Origin: Neoechinorhynchus agilis
Taxonomy: Eukaryota; Acanthocephala
Assembly: GCA_051530055.1 (NCBI GenBank)
Contig: CM121343.1
Location: forward strand, 5,580,001-5,644,000
Length of the DNA stretch: 64,000 nt
Direction: 5' to 3'
The notes under the pieces were generated by a model. The model had not been told where the DNA came from. It saw only the letters and a list, made by a program, of their open reading frames with translations, and ran no database searches. Each line of letters begins with the position of its first letter. Position 1 is the first letter of the stretch. The translations under genes and the position numbers were made by a program. Of this stretch, positions 23,232 through 34,711 are shown one piece after another.

Positions 23232-24145
23232 GGTTGAAGTTTATACATTCCGAAGTTTTGCCGAGGAGGTCAAGTGGACTTGAGCCCAATCCACAATCGC
23301 CGATGACTCACAACCAAAGGGAACGATAAAGCTCGTTGAAGGGAAGAGGAGGAAGCTCACTGACGAGTCAAACCTCCTCGGAAAGTATCTTAGGATCCGG
23401 AGGAATGCGTACAAACTCGTATACCGAATTCGCATTAGAATCGAAGTGATTCAATCGATTCTCTGATAAGAGATCGATGTGGCTTAATGCCAAAAAGGAA
23501 ATAATAAAATTCGAGGAAAGCATGTTGTAAAATCGCCAGTGAGACCATTTAAGAACGGGCCGAAGTTTATACATTCCGAAGTTTTACCGAGGAGGTCAAG
23601 TGGACTTGAGCCCGATCCACAATCGCCGATGATTCACAACCAAAGGAACGATAAAGCTCGTTGAAGGGAAGAGGAGGAAGCTCACTGATGAGTCCAACTT
23701 CCTCGGAAAGTATCTTAAGATCCGGAGGGATGCGTACAAACTCGTATACCGAATTCGCATTAGAATCGAAATGATTCAATCGATTCTCTGATACGAGATC
23801 GATGTGGCTTCATGCCAAAAAGGAAATAATAAAATCCGAGGAAGGCATGTTGTAAAATCGCCAGTGAGACCATCTAAGAACGGGCTGAAGTTTGTACATT
23901 CCGTAGTTGTGCCGAGGAGGCCAAGTGGACTTGAGCCCAATCCACAATCGCCGATGACTCACAACCAAAGGGAACGATAAAGCTCGTTGAAGGGAAGAGG
24001 AGATAGCTCACTGATGAGTCCAACCTCCTCGGAAAGTATCTGAGAATCCGGAGTGATGCGTACAAACTCGTATACCGAATTCGCATTAGAATCGAAGTGA
24101 TTCAATCGATTCTCTGATAAGAGATCGATGTGGCTTCATGCCGTG
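23232..24145 (+). repeat. tandem array of three SINE-derived units of about 322 bp
   Basis: Units begin near 23240, 23567 and 23888 (TACATTCCGAAG- or TACATTCCGTAG-type start, then CCGAGGAGGTCAAG or a close variant) and are separated by 327 and about 322 bp. Each unit has the B-box-deleted SINE head, the SINE body, and a linker (AAAATCGCCAGTGAGACCAT) absent from dispersed copies. This looks like tandem amplification of one inserted SINE plus its flank, not three insertions. Confidence 0.85.
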
Positions 24146-25357
24146 GCCTTATTGGAAAAGCCGAGGACTCGGGATGTAATAAACTGAACCAAAGATAAAA
24201 AACCCGGCTTGCCAGAACCGAATAAGAATACGCCTTAAAATTGATAAAAAGGATTCTTATTTTAAAATTAAACTGAAATCAGGTAGCTATGATACCGAGG
24301 AACATTTGAGAAAGATATACCAGCACGACATTCTCCGTTAATTTAACAAAATTGTGATTTTTTTCAGAGCATTAAATCATGGAACTGTGGTAGCATTTCC
24401 ACTCATTCAAATCGTCAATAATTTATCAAAGAAATCCATTGTTGTTTTCCCGGAAAATGACGTAGATTATCCATGGAACTGAAATCGCATTTCCACGCTT
24501 AAAATTTTCAAAAATATCGTAATGTCCAAAACAATTTGATCGAGTGTTTATTCCTCTGTCTTGTCAAGGCGTTTTCAAATTTTAATACAGTTTAAAATTA
24601 AGTCTCCCATTTCCAAAGGTTTAGCCTTACGTCATTTCCAGTCGTAACGCTGCTTTGGGTCTTCCTGAAAAATTGAACACGGTGAGTTCTGGAAGAACAA
24701 TGGCATTTAATCGCCACCACGATCTAAGGACTTACGATAGATAAATTCTTAATTGATTTGTTCACGGCTACGATTGATGATGTTATTCATTGTCATTTTA
24801 CCGCACCAATAGTTCGTTTTTATCAAAACTGTGAAATCGATGAAGTTTGCGATCGGTGAGTCAAATGTATGAAATTTTAATTTCTTTACCTTTGACATCT
24901 CTTTTTTTGACGAAATTGTGTTTTTCCCGATTTTTATCATGAGCTTACTAAACTCAGATTCAAATTTTTGCCGTGCTTCAAACAAATTGTTTGAATTGTT
25001 AAAAATATATGGAGCTCAGGTGAAAAAAATGATATTAAAAAAAATTAACAAAGATTTTCGAATAAATTTTATTAAAATTTTAATCAACGATTTGATCATT
25101 AAAATCATAATTTTATTAAATTTGAACTAATTTTCGAATTATGATTTTCTTGTATTTTTTAAAGCAGTTAAAGGACGCTATTACTTGCTTAGCTGTTTTT
25201 GGATTTACTATTTTGCTAACTTTTAAACTTATTCTGCTTTTTTACATTGCTTTTGTTAAATTGAATTGTTTTGTAGGTCAAGATTTAATATTTTTAACCA
25301 GGAAAGTTTTCAAAAACTGAAAATGAATAATAATAAAAATTTTGAACATTTCTAGAT
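24146..25357. other. intergenic, upstream of the Lon gene
   Basis: AT-rich DNA with A and T runs and no recognisable gene. Short frames here (for example 24749-24985 minus, a Lys-rich peptide) have no family resemblance. The promoter of Lon should lie at its right end. Confidence 0.4.
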
Positions 25358-28300
25358 ATGATTTTTCATACGTCAGCATCAATTATAAGTCGACTTTTGC
25401 TTAAAAATGGAATGGAGATTAGACGATTGTTTTCTTCACGTTTGCTTTCAAATTTATGTGTACAACAAGGTCGGTTTAGCGTTCATCTACCGACCGCTCA
25501 TCACCTCAGGTTTCAATCGTCGTTCTATTTTAATTTGAACGTTCGGCAATACTCCTCAAAATCTGCGTCAGACGACGATAATGAACCGAAATCGTCCACT
25601 TCGAGGTCGGCCTTAGGCCGTAAAAGAATGACCCGTGCTAGATTGGCAGGCAATGAAGAAGGATCAATGTTTGCCGTTGAAGTTCCCGACTATTTACCAA
25701 TTGTACCCGTTTTGGCAGTGCGAAAAAATCCTGTCTTTCCGCGGTTTGTTAAAATTGTGGAAGTATCCGATCCGGACCTACGAGAGCTGATTATTCGGAA
25801 GATACACCTAAAACAACCATATATTGGAATATTTTTACGCAAAGACGATCGGGATATGAGTGAAGTGATTATGAATCAAGATGACGTCTATAATGTTGGT
25901 ACGTTTTGTTTTATTCATGAAATTGAAGAATTGCCTGGAGACGTTATGCGCATGGTTATTGGAAGTGTGAGGCGGATAAAGTATTCCGGAACCGTTGAGG
26001 ATGGCGTGTTAGACCATCCCGAAACATCCAGTGACTCATCTCCAGATTCAAATGAATCGAAAGAGGCACCTACCAGTATTGGAAAAAACCTTTTATGGAA
26101 TATTTCTAACCTAGAATCGGACGAGTTTGAAATGAGCGATGAGATTAAGGCGCTTAGTGCTGAGGTTATTCATTGCGCTCGTGAGATTATGAGCCATAAT
26201 GCAATGTATAGAGATTTATTCAGTGTATCGGCTATTCGAAGTGAGACATTTGCCGATGACCCAGCTCGTTTAGCTGATCTTGGCGCTGTATTAAGCACTG
26301 CTGCGAGCTCTGCTGAATTACAGGAAGTAATGAACGAGTTAGATGTCAAGAAGAGGCTCCATCTGTCTCTTGGACTCTTAAAGAAAGAAGTCGAACTTAT
26401 TAATCTTCAACAGAAAATAAGCCAAGAAGTTGAAGCGAGGGTTAAATCTCAAAACAGGCGGCATATGCTGCTGGAGCAGTTAAAAATAATCAAACAGGAA
26501 TTAGGAATGGAAAAAGACGATAGATGGTCATTTTGCATTTGCTTTAAATTATACACAAATATATTTTCACTTCGATTTTTGTCGCTTATGCGTTCTGATT
26601 TACGTTTTAAATTACTTTAGGAGAAAAGAGTACTTGTTTTGCGCTTAATTAAACTTTACACTGGTCCGTGTTTAGGATATTTCAATATATTTTCCGGGCT
26701 GAGTTTTTAAATGAATTCAAATGATCCGTTTGTATATCATTTGATGCAACTCGATTGATCATTCTTCATTCCTAAAACCGTATTTCAATTCGCTCGCTAA
26801 TTGTTTAAATCCAAATAGTTTTAAAGGGCGATAGATCTTGGATCACATTCAATATCATTTACCTTAATTATCCCAAATGCAAAGGTACCTAATAAGACAA
26901 TGGTTTCGGACAAGTTCAAACAAAGGCTTCAAGAAGCAAAGCTTCCCGAGCACATAAAACAAGCAATAGAGGAAGAAATATCTCGACTTGAGCAGTTGGA
27001 CGTTCAATCAGCAGAATTCAACGTGACGAGAACTTATTTAGATTGGCTTACCTGCCTGCCATGGGGAAAATCATCTGCGGAGGAATACGACCTTAAGCGA
27101 GCTCAAGAAATTTTGGATGAAGATCATTATGGAATGATAGACGTTAAAAAGCGTATACTTGAGTTTATAGCTGTGAGTAAACTGAGGAATACTAGTCAAG
27201 GAAAAATCATGTGTTTTGCCGGTCCGCCGGGTGTTGGAAAGACAAGTATTGCTCGATCGATCGCTCGTGCTTTGAATCGGGAATATTATAGATTCAGCGT
27301 GGGAGGTCTTGTGGACGTGGCTGAAATAAAGGGACATAGACGTACGTACGTTGGAGCTATGCCTGGAAAGATGGTTCAATGTCTGAAAAAGGTGCAAACT
27401 GAAAATCCATTGGTGCTGATTGATGAAATCGACAAGATCGGTCGAGCTGGACACGCTATGGGGGATCCAAGCAGCGCGCTTCTTGAGATGCTAGACCCGG
27501 AACAAAACGCAAATTTCCTAGATCACTACTTGGATCTTAATATTGATTTGTCTAAAGTACTCTTCGTGTGTACCGCAAACGTACTAGACACTATTCCAGA
27601 ACCTCTTAAAGACCGAATGGAGGTCATCAATTTATCAGGTTATGTATGCTTCCTGTTCTTATGCATTCTTTTAATTTCATCGGGGGTCACAATGCGAAAA
27701 AATGAGCACTGATTTTATTTGAATAAGGACGCCCGTGCTAATTGCATCTTCAATATCTTGGTTTTTCAAAAAATTGATGAAATCGGATATTTCTTACTTA
27801 ATCAAGTGCAACATTGTAACAAAAAATTTTGCAATGAAATTCCATTGCTATTTCTAAATCAATTTATCCAGAAAAAATACGATACAGAACTTGATTGTTT
27901 TAAAATATTCTCAACGTCTTTCTAATAGTTTGTGAGAATTACAAATATTAAGGCAAAAAAATTCGAAGCATTTTTATCTTTTTCGTAAACTTCGTTACCG
28001 TGCGAGAAAATAGTAAAAGGTTTCATAAATTTTTCGACGCAGTGAATTACTGTTGCTTCTTAGTTCTCAGGATTTAATGGGCGATTCAGATTAAATGTTT
28101 TGTTTTGGCCTTCACATTGTAGAGAATGTTTTACCAAAGACGCTTTGGAACCTGTGCGAAGGCCAAAGCAACAAATTTGATCAAGATTTAATGTTTTAAT
28201 TCCACTATTCCCCAAAAATATTTTTTTTTGCAAGATCATAAGAACAGCTAGCACAGCAGAAGAGAAGTTGGCAATAGCGAAGCAGTACTTAATTCCAAAA

Positions 28301-29104
28301 GCGATTGCTCATTCTGGAGTTGGCATGAATGCGGTAGCATTTGACGATTCGACTATAAACACTATAAATCGTCAGTATTGTCGCGAAAGTGGAGTGCGTG
28401 GGCTGGAGAAGCAAATCGAGAAGATATTTCGTAAAGTTGCGCTTGAGATTGTTAAAACCGGAAAGGAAGAAAAGTTTCATGTAACTCCAGACGAGCTTTC
28501 GCATTATCTCGGGAAACCTGTATTTACTCATGATAGGATGTACGATACCACTCCGATTGGCGTTGTGGCCGGTCTTGCTTGGACTTCATTAGGCGGCTGC
28601 ATCCTTTATGCAGAAGCATCCAGTGTTCCAGGAGGGCAGGCGAGTGCCACTCCCATCATCACGGGACATATGGGAGAGGTCATGAAAGAGAGCGTTCAAA
28701 TTGCATTGACTTATGCGAAAAACTATCTGCAACAGAGTGGGGCTAAAAACGAGAATTCTGTATTAAAAAGTGGCCAAATACACATCCACGTCCCGGAAGG
28801 CGCTAGTCCAAAAGATGGACCAAGTGCCGGATGCACTCTTGTAACAGCAATGCTTTCATTGTCCCTTGGAATACCCGTTAAAGCGAATATCGCAATGACC
28901 GGTGAAATATCCCTAAAAGGAAATATTCTACCGGTCGGAGGAATCAAGGAGAAAGTGATTGCGGCTAAACGAGGAGGCATAACCGAAATTATTCTACCTA
29001 TCGATAATCGAAAAGATTTCGAGGAGTTACCGGATTTCATTAAAAACGACGTCTCAATTCATTACGTCAGAACATACTTCGATATATTTAGGCTTGTTTT
29101 CTAA
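25358..29104 (+). CDS. LONP1: mitochondrial Lon protease, three exons
   Basis: ATP-dependent serine protease of the mitochondrial matrix that removes damaged proteins and binds mtDNA. Exon 1 (25358 to about 26530) has an Arg/Ser-rich targeting sequence (residues 1-70), the substrate-binding LAN domain ([20 protein letters not shown] onwards) and the helical [13 protein letters not shown] end. Exon 2 (about 26885-27638) carries the AAA+ module: Walker [10 protein letters not shown], Walker [11 protein letters not shown], sensor-region [18 protein letters not shown]. Exon 3 (28248-29104) has the protease domain with catalytic Ser in KDGPSAGCT and Lys in VGGIKEK. The 2/3 junction is clean GT-AG in phase (27638/28248). 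The 1/2 junction is not: the conserved coding sequence ends near GACGATAGA but no GT donor there keeps frame with either AG at 26884 or 26896. Both introns (roughly 360 and 609 nt) are far longer than others in the window. Confidence 0.93.
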
Positions 29105-29235
29105 CTAAAAAATTCCGAATATCTATCTTCTTCGACGACGTACGTGGATCTTCTTTCTCCAAACTTTAAAAAAATTTAAATAGGAAACGGGCATTGAAAC
29201 AAATTAGAAAACCACCCATTTTTAAAAATTGTACG

Positions 29236-29720
29236 TTGGCGAATCCTGTCCCGGGTGACACATATAAAACTTACAAGCAATAGCGACTGAAAAAGCAAGG
29301 AAAACCTTGTGAAATATTTAGAATTAATAAATGGGTATCGTTAACACCGGAGACAGGATTCGCCAAGACACCACCTCACACATTTAAAACTTACAGGCAA
29401 TAGCGACTGAAGAGGCAAGGAAAACCTTGTGAAATATTTCGCAATTAATAAATGAGTATCGATAACACCGAGACACCAACTCACACATTTAAAACTTGCA
29501 AGCAAAAGCGACTGAAGAGGCAAGGAAAACCCTGTGAAATATTTCGCAATTAAAAAATGAGTATCGATAACACCGGGGACAGAATTCGCCAAGACACCAC
29601 CTCACACATTTAAAACTTACAAGCAATAGCGACTGAAGAGGCAAGGAAAACCTTGTGAAATATTTCGCAATTAATAAATGAGTATCGATAACACCGGGGA
29701 CAGGATTTGCCAACGTACAA
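29236..29720. repeat. tandem repeat, about four units of roughly 110-130 bp
   Basis: The unit contains CACACATTTAAAACTTACAAG, GCGACTGAAGAGGCAAGGAAAAC, AATATTTCGCAATTAATAAATG and GATAACACCGGGGACAGGATTCG in that order. One internal copy (about 29455-29485) lacks the last block, which makes it shorter. It lies 130 bp after the Lon stop codon. No coding role is apparent. Confidence 0.88.
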
Positions 29721-30585
29721 TCAAATTTATACCGAGGACAATGATATATGACATTTTTAAAGATTTCAAAAATTTATCAGATTCGTAGAATGCGTTTTAT
29801 TCCTAATCTCCGTTTTATTATTAAACGAAACATGTACGGATCTTATAACTGCACACTCATTTCTAAATTTCGATTTGCATAATGCCCTTTTTATAAAATC
29901 ATCTTTTTTATATAATTCTAAGTTCTACATTTAGGATCGTTCAATTCTAAATGAGATTCTACCCAAATACTTCATAAAAGGCTAATATAATTCTAGGTAA
30001 TGTTTAAAGAAAAGAATGGAGGAACATATTAAAAATACTGGGAGTATTTCCAGAAAAACGTTTTTGTTTGTCTTTATGAACTTACTGTGTTAAAGTACGT
30101 CCAAACGACACTTGAGCAGTGGATGCTGGTTCCGTTTTCTAGTTAGTAATTGACCTCAAAGACCGCAATCTTTGTTATGATATTTTGTGCAAAAATATCA
30201 GCAAATCACATTGCTTCTTTGGGCCCTTCAAGGTAATCGTAGAAAACCCGTAATCTTCCTGTATTCTTTCCTGATTCGCTTAATCTATGTTAAAATGTTT
30301 CATGAAACTTTAAAATGACCGCGAGGAAATTCGTTACCTCGTTTTTTCCCAGTTTCGAGCTTGATGACATTCTAAAATGATAAAGTTTAAAACGGGGACG
30401 GTTATACCATTTTACTGGTTTGACACTAATTAGCCTAACGACCAATTTATATTGGTTAAGAACGATTTTAATTTGTATCTGTGTTTTTATGCCCAATTAA
30501 TACCGAAAATGTTTGTTATGTTTAAATGGGTGCATGTTTTTGGATTTATCAATTTAAACAAGTTGCTGAATATTTTGCGCTATAC
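29721..30585. other. intergenic, nothing recognised
   Basis: AT-rich, without recognisable exons or repeats shared with the rest of the window. Confidence 0.4.
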
Positions 30586-30895
30586 ATAGCCAATGTCATC
30601 CATTGCGCTCGATATGTCGATGGTTCAACGGCACCGGTCGCTGGGTTCCGCGGGTGTGCGAGGCTGCTGGAAGGGTGGGGGTCAGGTTTGCGATCACCCA
30701 TCGGCCCCCAAAAAGTTCTGTTGGCCCTGTCCCTTCGAGTGCGGCTAAGCGCCTCCGATGTGTGCAAGTCAGGCGAAAGGCTCCAAAAGAAAGGAATATA
30801 GCCGAAAGGCTCAAAAGAAGATGTCGCAAGACCAATCAATCTGAAGAACATAACCATGCGTATGTCTGACTGTAAGGATAAATAAAATAAAAGTG
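30586..30895 (+). repeat. GC-rich island, probable repeat fragment
   Basis: About 250 bp of clearly GC-richer sequence (GTGTGCGAGGCTGCTGG, GATCACCCATCGGCC) with two related short blocks, GGCGAAAGGCTCCAAAAG and AGCCGAAAGGCTCAAAAG, and an AATAAAATAAAA-type tail near 30880. Composition change and tail suggest an inserted element, possibly a retroelement 3' end, but I could not assign it. Confidence 0.4.
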
Positions 30896-31189
30896 ATTTT
30901 GTCTTTTGAATGTATTTTGAAATGATTGTCCCCTGCGCGGCTGATTTCTTTGAAACAAAGCCCACCGATTCATTGGTCAGGAGGGAAGTGCACATAAAAT
31001 CACACTTAATACCATGCTGAAGAACCATAAGACGCGGTTATGAGTTTTGTACGAATCCCCCTGATTCTCAGATCGTCTTTGATTTTATGCTCTTCCATGA
31101 ATTTGGCTCCCAAGAAGAAATCAGCCGTGTAGGGTTATAATTACTTCAAAATGTAACCAATATAAAATAGTTCGATACTAACCCCAAGC

Positions 31190-31440
31190 AAAACTGGCAT
31201 TGTTTTGTACATTCCATAGTTGTGTCCTGTTCCAGAGTCAAAGGGTACAAAATCCATTATTACCGATAACTCAGGACCAAATACGGTCGAAAGGGAGGAG
31301 GAAACTTACTGATGGCTATCGCCTCTCCTGGAGAAGGTATCCAAAGATTGCAATTTTATGCGTGCTTTCCTCCTGATCTAAGCTATCGGATTGGCTGTGT
31401 GCCTAAAGGAAAAAGCCGAGTAAGGGATAATCACTTCAGA
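31190..31440 (+). mobile_element. degenerate SINE relic
   Basis: Weak but ordered similarity to the SINE family: TTGTACATTCCATAGTTGTG, a CCGATAACTCAGGACCAAA-like block, a GGGAGGAGGAAACTTACTGAT block and CGCCTCTCCTGGAGAAGGTATC. The tRNA head is not recognisable. It appears to be an old copy. Confidence 0.5.
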
Positions 31441-31734
31441 ATACACTCATATGCGATAAATAATTTACTCTTGATCGATATGAAATTAAATGTGCACTAT
31501 AAGAATTTCCGAATAAGCAGTAAATTTCAATCTGATCTTGGTTTTTAACGGGACTCCTTGTTACGTTAACCATTGCTTGTCATATAAATCAAAAATATCA
31601 GGTGTAAATTGACGTCCATGAAAAATACCTTCCTTCTTTAATCAATATGGATACCGAGAATACCCAATTCATTTCATCATTCCCACAGCTTCGCTCCTTT
31701 TTTCACACTGCAAAATCTTCTTGGATATCATAAC

Positions 31735-31905
31735 TTGAAATGAACACGAGGAAAGACCGAAGCTCTCCTATCCCCGTCCGAGCAAACCTTCCAACCCGAC
31801 CGAAACCATAATCCACTCAACAAATCTGAATCCGACTTTTTATGAGGACCCAAAGATACATGAGTCCTTTTCTTTGTTAGCTAACAAATAAACGTGTAAT
31901 TATTA
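31735..31905 (+). mobile_element. LINE 3'-end fragment
   Basis: It shares the order GAGGAAAGACCGAAG, Pro/Arg-type CCGACCG blocks, CATAATCCACTCAA, TTTTTATGAGGACCCAAAGA and an AATAAA-type end with the tail of the LINE at 15900-17008. The GGACCC/GAGTCC hairpin at 31846-31867 is slightly decayed. It is a 5'-truncated copy. Confidence 0.65.
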
Positions 31906-32575
31906 TAATCGTTTCGTTCAAAATTTATAGACTTTTAAATCACGAGATATCCTACAGCTTAATTATGGCAGTTTCCGGATATATAAAAATCGTAGTAAGC
32001 GTGATTTTTACTATTAGATTTCAGATGGCTAAATCGCTATTTAAGGATAGAAGGAAATTCGAATTGCCCATTATGAGTTCCGATATGTTAGGCCGCATTT
32101 CATATGTAGTTCCCGATGAGCGATTGCGTTGTCCTCGTCATTTTTCGGGATCGATCGTGTCGGAAACTTATCCTTGCTATCCGTTTTCGTCACGAGATCT
32201 TAAATCGCAAATAAATTGCATAAAGCGCGAAATCCATGCCAGAAAACCCATTTCCTTTTTGATTATAGATCTTAAATTGTTTGAACATTGGAAAAATTGA
32301 GGGAATTTATTAAATTCGATAGTTTTCGGCCTCACGTTGAAAGCGTAGAAACTACATTGATCAAAGCGCGTACAACGCTGTGGCTTCGAAAGGCTATAGA
32401 TGTTTTAAATAAGTGACGTCGATGACGATTATAATGCCTCCGTCACACAAAAGAGCCATCGAATCCAACTGCGAAATCCTGACGTCACGTAAAGATTAAA
32501 ACCCGGCACGTTTTAGTCGACTACGAGAGAATGCGCGTAGAAGTACCGATCACTGTTTTGTGTCTGGCAATAATC
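31906..32575. other. upstream flank of the Flower gene
   Basis: It contains a 111-codon frame at 31965-32300 with no recognised family (a hydrophobic start, VVSVIFTIRF, could be a chance signal-like stretch). There is a palindromic TGACGTCA-like site near 32480 (CTGACGTCACG), possibly a CRE/ATF-type site. It is unsupported otherwise. Confidence 0.3.
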
Positions 32576-32579
32576 CAAT

Positions 32580-33163
32580 ATGCAGCAGGACCTTCAGACC
32601 GGCATGCAGTCGTTGCCATGGTCATTAAGGAATGCGGTTAGGGCATTGAGCGTTGCATGTGGGACACGTGAGTATCGTCATTGATAGTTCGCATTTTGTT
32701 CAATTTTGCATAGTGAACCTGTTGCTTGGCATAATCGTAAGTTTGACATTCAGTGCCAAGTGCTTGATTGCTGGCATCATCATGATTATGCTGGGTGGCA
32801 TTATTTTAGCGATTGAGGCCACTTTTCTATGCGGACTTTTCGCATTCGGCCAATCGGCTCGAGGAATAGCGGACTTCTTCGAACGGAAACCTATTTGGAT
32901 CAGATGCGTATTTTATACAGCAACCGCCATGATTCCGCTTCTATTATGCCACGATCCATTTGTTCTTTTGGCCTTCATGAGCTCCATCGCATGTTCGGCC
33001 ACTTGCTTTGTGATCGCAATAAGCAAAAGGTACGTTTGCAATTTAATCGAAAAATCTAAAACAGTCAATTAATAGAGGTTCCTCGAATCGTCATTCTCAA
33101 GTCAGTGGCGGACCCGTGGTTATCACGACCGGAAACGGCAGCGGCGGGAATCTAACGCAATAA
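32580..33163 (+). CDS. CACFD1: Flower/CACFD1 family calcium-channel-like membrane protein
   Basis: Exons 32580-32667, 32714-33029 and 33076-33163 give 163 residues; both introns are 46 nt and GT-AG. The family spans membranes of synaptic vesicles or the cell surface and acts in endocytosis, and in insects also in cell competition. Four hydrophobic segments are visible (about residues 23-45, 45-66, 90-108, 111-128). The hallmark region between segments 2 and 3 is clear: GIIMIMLGGIILAIEATFLC, with the family's acidic Glu before the Phe-x-Cys, then a soluble loop (IADFFERKPIW), then CVFYTATAMIPLLLC. The start MQQDLQTGMQSLPW is chosen because it stays in frame through the first intron; another ATG at 32531 leads to an early stop. 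The C-terminus is Ser/Gly-rich. AATAAA lies right after the stop. Length matches the family (about 170). Confidence 0.78.
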
Positions 33164-33889
33164 CTCAAATAAATGTCCACTCACACACACACGCGCACAT
33201 AGTTCATCTTTGCCGCCGATGGATCGCGTGCGCTGTTTAAAATAGTAAAATCGAATCTTCTCTTTTACGCGCCGGGAGTGAGCGACTCTTCCATCCTTAT
33301 CCACAAAAGTTGCTACTATATATACCAAATTTATCGAGAAAATCTTTATTTCCGAACTTTCCCCGTCTTACCGCTTAAACTCAGGAATCTATAAGTAGCG
33401 ACATTGCCTGTTAAGCATTTCTCGAGCTTAGTGATGTTCAGAATTTTCTCCTTCACATTGTCCGTGGAAAACAACGAATCGGTACTACAGCGTTGAAAGA
33501 CAAACTCAAATCGACTATACAAATGGACGTAAAGGACCACAATAAAGTACTGGATCTTATTTCAATTGTGAAAGTGCCATGATCGATCTAAATCACCCTT
33601 GAACGAATGAAGATTGTATTATGTTTCTCTGAAATAGTGTTTAAGACATTGAAATCGAAGTCCCCTCAATTTATTCGCGATTATAAATGACGAAATAATA
33701 CTGTTTCGGAGACATCCATTGAGGAATTGAATTTAATTTCAACCTCTCCAACATCACAATGTAGTTGTTACAGTAATAAAGATCGCGGTTTCACAAGATT
33801 ATAAACTACATTCTCTATAAAAATGCCAAAGATAAAATCGATGATGGAAATGAACGAAAAATCGGCGATGCCGCTTCGCTTTTACGCCC
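33164..33889. other. intergenic, 3' flank of Flower
   Basis: Starts with the likely polyadenylation signal (near 33167) and a short CA-rich run (33183-33195). Otherwise unassigned AT-rich sequence. Confidence 0.4.
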
Positions 33890-34045
33890 TAGTGCGGAGT
33901 TTAAGTGATTCAATCACTTCTCTGATGCAGGAGATCAATGGACCGTATACCCAAGGAAAATTATAAGCCGTGAAAAAACGCCACACATTAATACCTAATA
34001 AAAGTTACCGGCTGGCCAGTCTTCAAAAAATGGAAAAATTCAATG
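33890..34045 (+). mobile_element. SINE 3' part, fragment
   Basis: It contains AGTGATTCAATCACTTCTCTGATG, then CCCAAGGAAAATTATAAGCCGT and TTACCGGCTGGCCAGTCTTC. This same tail follows the SINE at 34084-34490 and recurs inverted at 44965-45110. It shows that the full SINE extends well beyond the shorter copies and ends with the GCTGGCCAGTCTTC block. Confidence 0.65.
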
Positions 34046-34083
34046 GCCTTGAATTAACAAATCAAAACTGGCTGAGTTTGACA

Positions 34084-34495
34084 TTCCGTAGTTTTGTCGA
34101 GGTGGTTAAGTGGAAAACTCCAATTTTGCCGACGGTGGTGATTGCACGTCTTGTACTTTATTATGTTCTACAAATAAAAGTTCAAATCATCAGTGGACTA
34201 ATGCCCTTGATCCCAGTGAAGGGTCAACTGATTCGAATCCGTTACCGCCAATGGCACACAACCAAAGGGGACGAAATACCATTGAAGGGAGAAAACTGAC
34301 TGATGAGTACCGCCTCTTGGAGGTATTTGAGGATCCTGAAGAATGTATAAATTCTTTACCGTATGCATCAGAGTATAAGTGATTCAATCACTTCTCTGAT
34401 GCGGGAGATCAATGGGCTGTGCGCCCAAGGAAAATTATCAGCCGTGGAAAAAGGCGTTACCGGCTGGCCAGTCTTCAAGAAAATTATAGATTTAT
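34084..34495 (+). mobile_element. SINE copy, longest form, with internal insertion
   Basis: The head CGAGGTGGTTAAGTGG (A-box region) is separated from the B-box-like GATTCGAATCC (near 34230) by extra sequence. The body TGAGTACCGCCTCTTGGAGG and the tail ending GGCTGGCCAGTCTTC follow. Together with 33890-34045 it defines the complete layout of the family: tRNA head, body with the GATGAGT stem, and GCTGGCCAGTC tail. Confidence 0.7.
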
Positions 34496-34711
34496 TCACT
34501 TTGAAAATTGAACAATTGAACTTCTTGCGATCGTAAGATTCACGATATTTGATAACCAATATAAACCTTAGTACATTTAAAGCCTAACTAAAATGACATA
34601 TGTGGGATTTAGCCAAAAAAACGAAATGAGAAGCAATATTTTGCGAGGCATGAGCACCATTTTTATTAATCGATCGTAATGAACACATCGTGCCATTTCG
34701 TTAGAAAAAGT

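Noticed and set aside
32531-32640. Secreted-peptide start MRVEVPITVLCLAIIQYAAG before the Flower gene
   Set aside because: The frame stops after about 36 codons and the overlapping frame from 32580 splices cleanly into the Flower protein, so it is a shadow frame.
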